NCBI GenBank assembly: GCA_033398695.1
Contig: CM065818.1
Span: 52,670,001-52,734,000, forward strand
Length of the DNA: 64,000 nucleotides
From: Orobanche coerulescens
Taxonomy: Eukaryota; Streptophyta; Magnoliopsida; Lamiales; Orobanchaceae
Direction of reading: 5' to 3'
The notes beneath the pieces were generated by a model that was not told where the DNA came from, did not search any database, and saw only the letters and a program-made list of their open reading frames with translations. The position numbers and the translations under genes were made by a program. Position 1 is the first letter of the stretch. Each line of letters begins with the position of its first letter. This document shows positions 62,065-64,000 of this stretch, one piece after another.

Positions 62065-63756
62065 TCAAACTCCGTACTCATATACTCGCCACCTCGGTCC
62101 GACCGAAGTGCTTTGATATGATTTCCAGTTTGTTTCTCGACTAGGGCTTTGAATTCCTGGAATTTCTAAAAAAGCCTCGGATTTATGTTTCATTAAGTAT
62201 ACATAACCATACCTAGTATGATCATCTGTAAACGTAATAAAATATTGATATGCGTCACGTGCTGCTTCCAAAGCACCACAAATGTCAGTATGTATTAATC
62301 CCAATTTATCAGCGGCTCTTTCAAAAGTCCCTGTGAAGGGGGACTTAGTCATTTTGCCTTTAAGGCAAGATTCACAAGTAGGAAAGGGATCCGATCCCAA
62401 TGGACCCATAAGTCCATCCTTTTCCATCTTGTAAACCTTGGTCTGACCAACATGACCAAGTCTAAGATGCCATTTCAAAACTTGATTGGTTTCATCTCTA
62501 CCACGTTTTCTAGTCATAGTATTCACAACTACTTTGTTGCTGAGATTTAGATGATACAATCCATTCAACAATGTAGCAGTACCCACTAGTTTATTTCTAA
62601 AATAAATTTTGCAGGAACCATCACCAATGAAAAATGAAAAGCCTTTTCGGTCCATGACCGGAATGGATACAATGTTTTTGTGCCCCTTGGGCAAAACAAG
62701 TACATCTTCTAAAGTCAAAACAAAGCCGGATTCTAAAACCAAAAGAAGTGATCCTATGTCGGTCGCCTCGACACTATGCCCGCTTCCGACTGTGATCATA
62801 ACTTCTCCAGCTCCAAGCTTCCTACTTTGTTCCAGATCCTGATTCACGGTACAAATATGAGAACTAGCACCAGAATCCAGTATCCAGGAAGTAGAAAATA
62901 CAAAGGCGAACAATTTGTTTCCAAAACTAAAAGTTACAGACCAAGTGCCATGAAGAATCTGGACAGTCTCTAGCTCGGTGGCCCACTCACCGCACTTGAG
63001 ACAAGCATCCTTCTTCTTCTTGTTCTTTGGAACCATCGGGGCCTTGCCCTTACCCTTAAGGTCCTTAACTTGTGGTCCAGTTTGCTTCTTGGTCTTTTTC
63101 TTCTTGTTCTTAGACCTCCGAGGTCCAGAAGAAATCACAAGAGCAGACTCCTTCAACCATGAGTCTTCATCGAGGCGAGCGGTCACAAGTTTGTTCATTA
63201 GCCTGGCTAAATTACATGCAATCTCATTGCGTTGAAGTTCATAACAAACGTGAGAAAGAATCGGGGAGAGGCGTAGGATAAGGTCGGTTTGGAGAGAAGT
63301 ATCCATTTTAAAATCAAGAGCCTCCAATCTCTCGATCATGGATATCATTTTGAGGACGTGTTCCCCAACCTTCTCACCTTCCTTCATCCTTGCACCGAAC
63401 AGTTGCTTGGATATCTCATATCTAGAAGTTCTGCTGTGCTCACCATAAAGCTCGGTTAAGTGAGATAGAATCTGCCTAGCAGAAGTCATTTTCTCATGAG
63501 CTCTCTGAAGCTCATTAGACATGGAAACCATCATATAAGCACGGACTTTCACGTCATCCTTAACCCACTTTTCGTGGTTTTCAATCTCTTCCTGATTGGC
63601 TCGGGTCCGCACAGGAAGCGCTGGAATGTCCGTCTCCAAGACGTATCCCAGTGCCTCTATACTGAGGACAATCATCAGATTGCGGAGCCAATCCACAAAG
63701 TTAGGTCCCATTAAGGTGTTCTTTTCGAGTAGAATTGCGAGTGGATTCATTGTCAT
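62065..63756 (-). pseudogene. Copia C2 gag, protease and integrase N-terminal part
   Basis: It begins MTMNPLAILLEKN and is collinear with C1. The zinc knuckle region (CLKCGEWATE) is garbled after the second Cys by a likely frameshift pair, removing the knuckle His. The aspartic protease motif WILDSGASSHIC is present (about 62865-62900). Integrase shows WHLRLGH, CESCLKGK and HTDICG, and the frame fails near the second catalytic Asp, around VGPRWRVYEYGV. It retains the Trp that is a stop in C1. It is defective. Confidence 0.9.
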
Positions 63757-64000
63757 ATTGAGTTATGTCTGCATTAAGTATAACAGATTAATTAGTGACT
63801 TGTTATATTATGTTCTGATTATAGAATTAAGGTCTTTTCTATTCTTGTTACCCAGCTCCCACTATTTTTATCGGAATAACACACTCCCATGTGAAAACAG
63901 GAAGTATCGTCGCTCTACTTCATAGTGGTGATCGAGTTCTTTATAAATCTTAATAGAGGGCAACCGAACAGGTTTCTAGTCTATTAATTTTCATAAAGTG

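Larger units (their letters stand above)
58270..64000 (-). mobile_element. Copia element C2 (C family, runs off the right edge)
   Basis: Minus-strand relative of C1, inserted in the 3' LTR of B. The 3' LTR is 58270-60286, the coding remnants are 60300-63756, and the leader runs to the window end. The left flank AGAAT (58265-58269) is half of the expected duplication. The LTR start (TGTTAGGAGTATGCCC) is close to C1, but its end (GAATCCCAACA) differs, so this is a distinct subfamily. Confidence 0.88.

Overview
This window is plant nuclear DNA made almost entirely of transposable elements, stacked by insertion into one another. The plant assignment rests on plant-type Ty1/copia polyproteins, a plant MuDR-type transposase with a SWIM zinc finger, a MULE-borne DUF1985 plus Ulp1 (C48) protease gene, and primer-binding sites matching initiator tRNA-Met (TGGTATCAGAGC). 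A large, repeat-rich angiosperm genome is likely. I see no ordinary host gene, tRNA or rRNA.

Layout, left to right. (1) 1-7175: minus-strand element A1 with long LTRs and a non-coding interior. It sits in a plus-strand copia remnant D (7176-10874). (2) 10875-13666: AT-rich DNA with a 247-bp Mutator-type MITE flanked by a perfect 9-bp duplication, and an AATCG microsatellite. (3) 13667-51929: an old copia-like element E. It is split by a ~33-kb Mutator-like element K (about 14630-48017) whose inverted termini can be aligned, and by a solo LTR A4 (48122-49984). (4) Inside K: two tandem mudrA-type transposase copies on plus, a small two-exon gene on minus just 3' of them, a solo LTR A3 containing another solo LTR F, and a minus-strand DUF1985/Ulp1 gene. 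That gene is cut in its protease domain by copia element C1 (26861-44503), whose 5' LTR is cut by element A2 (28241-36994). (5) 51930-58269: element B, with 4.8-kb LTRs around an interior of only 387 bp, cut by a second copia of the C family (C2, minus strand, 58270 to beyond the window).

Inferred relative ages from nesting: E is older than K, K than C1, C1 than A2; K than A3, A3 than F; E than B, B than C2. Target-site duplications at A2 (GTTCT), A3 (TATAT), F (GACGG/GATGG), C1 (GAATT/GAATC) and the MITE (AAAGTTAAT) support these calls. Every recognisable transposon polyprotein carries stops, frameshifts or deletions.

Three patterns are not explained by standard annotation. First, the interior of E is packed with small hairpins whose stems all differ but whose 5-nt loop is nearly constant (C-NNGAA-G, mostly CTGAA, TTGAA or CAGAA). 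Second, each element class carries its own array of short CpG-containing palindromes; in several LTRs the array lies directly upstream of a TATA box, and in K it fills introns of two genes. Third, the small minus-strand gene next to the K transposase has an intact splice structure and a basic-to-acidic protein design, resembling mudrB of maize MuDR in position only.
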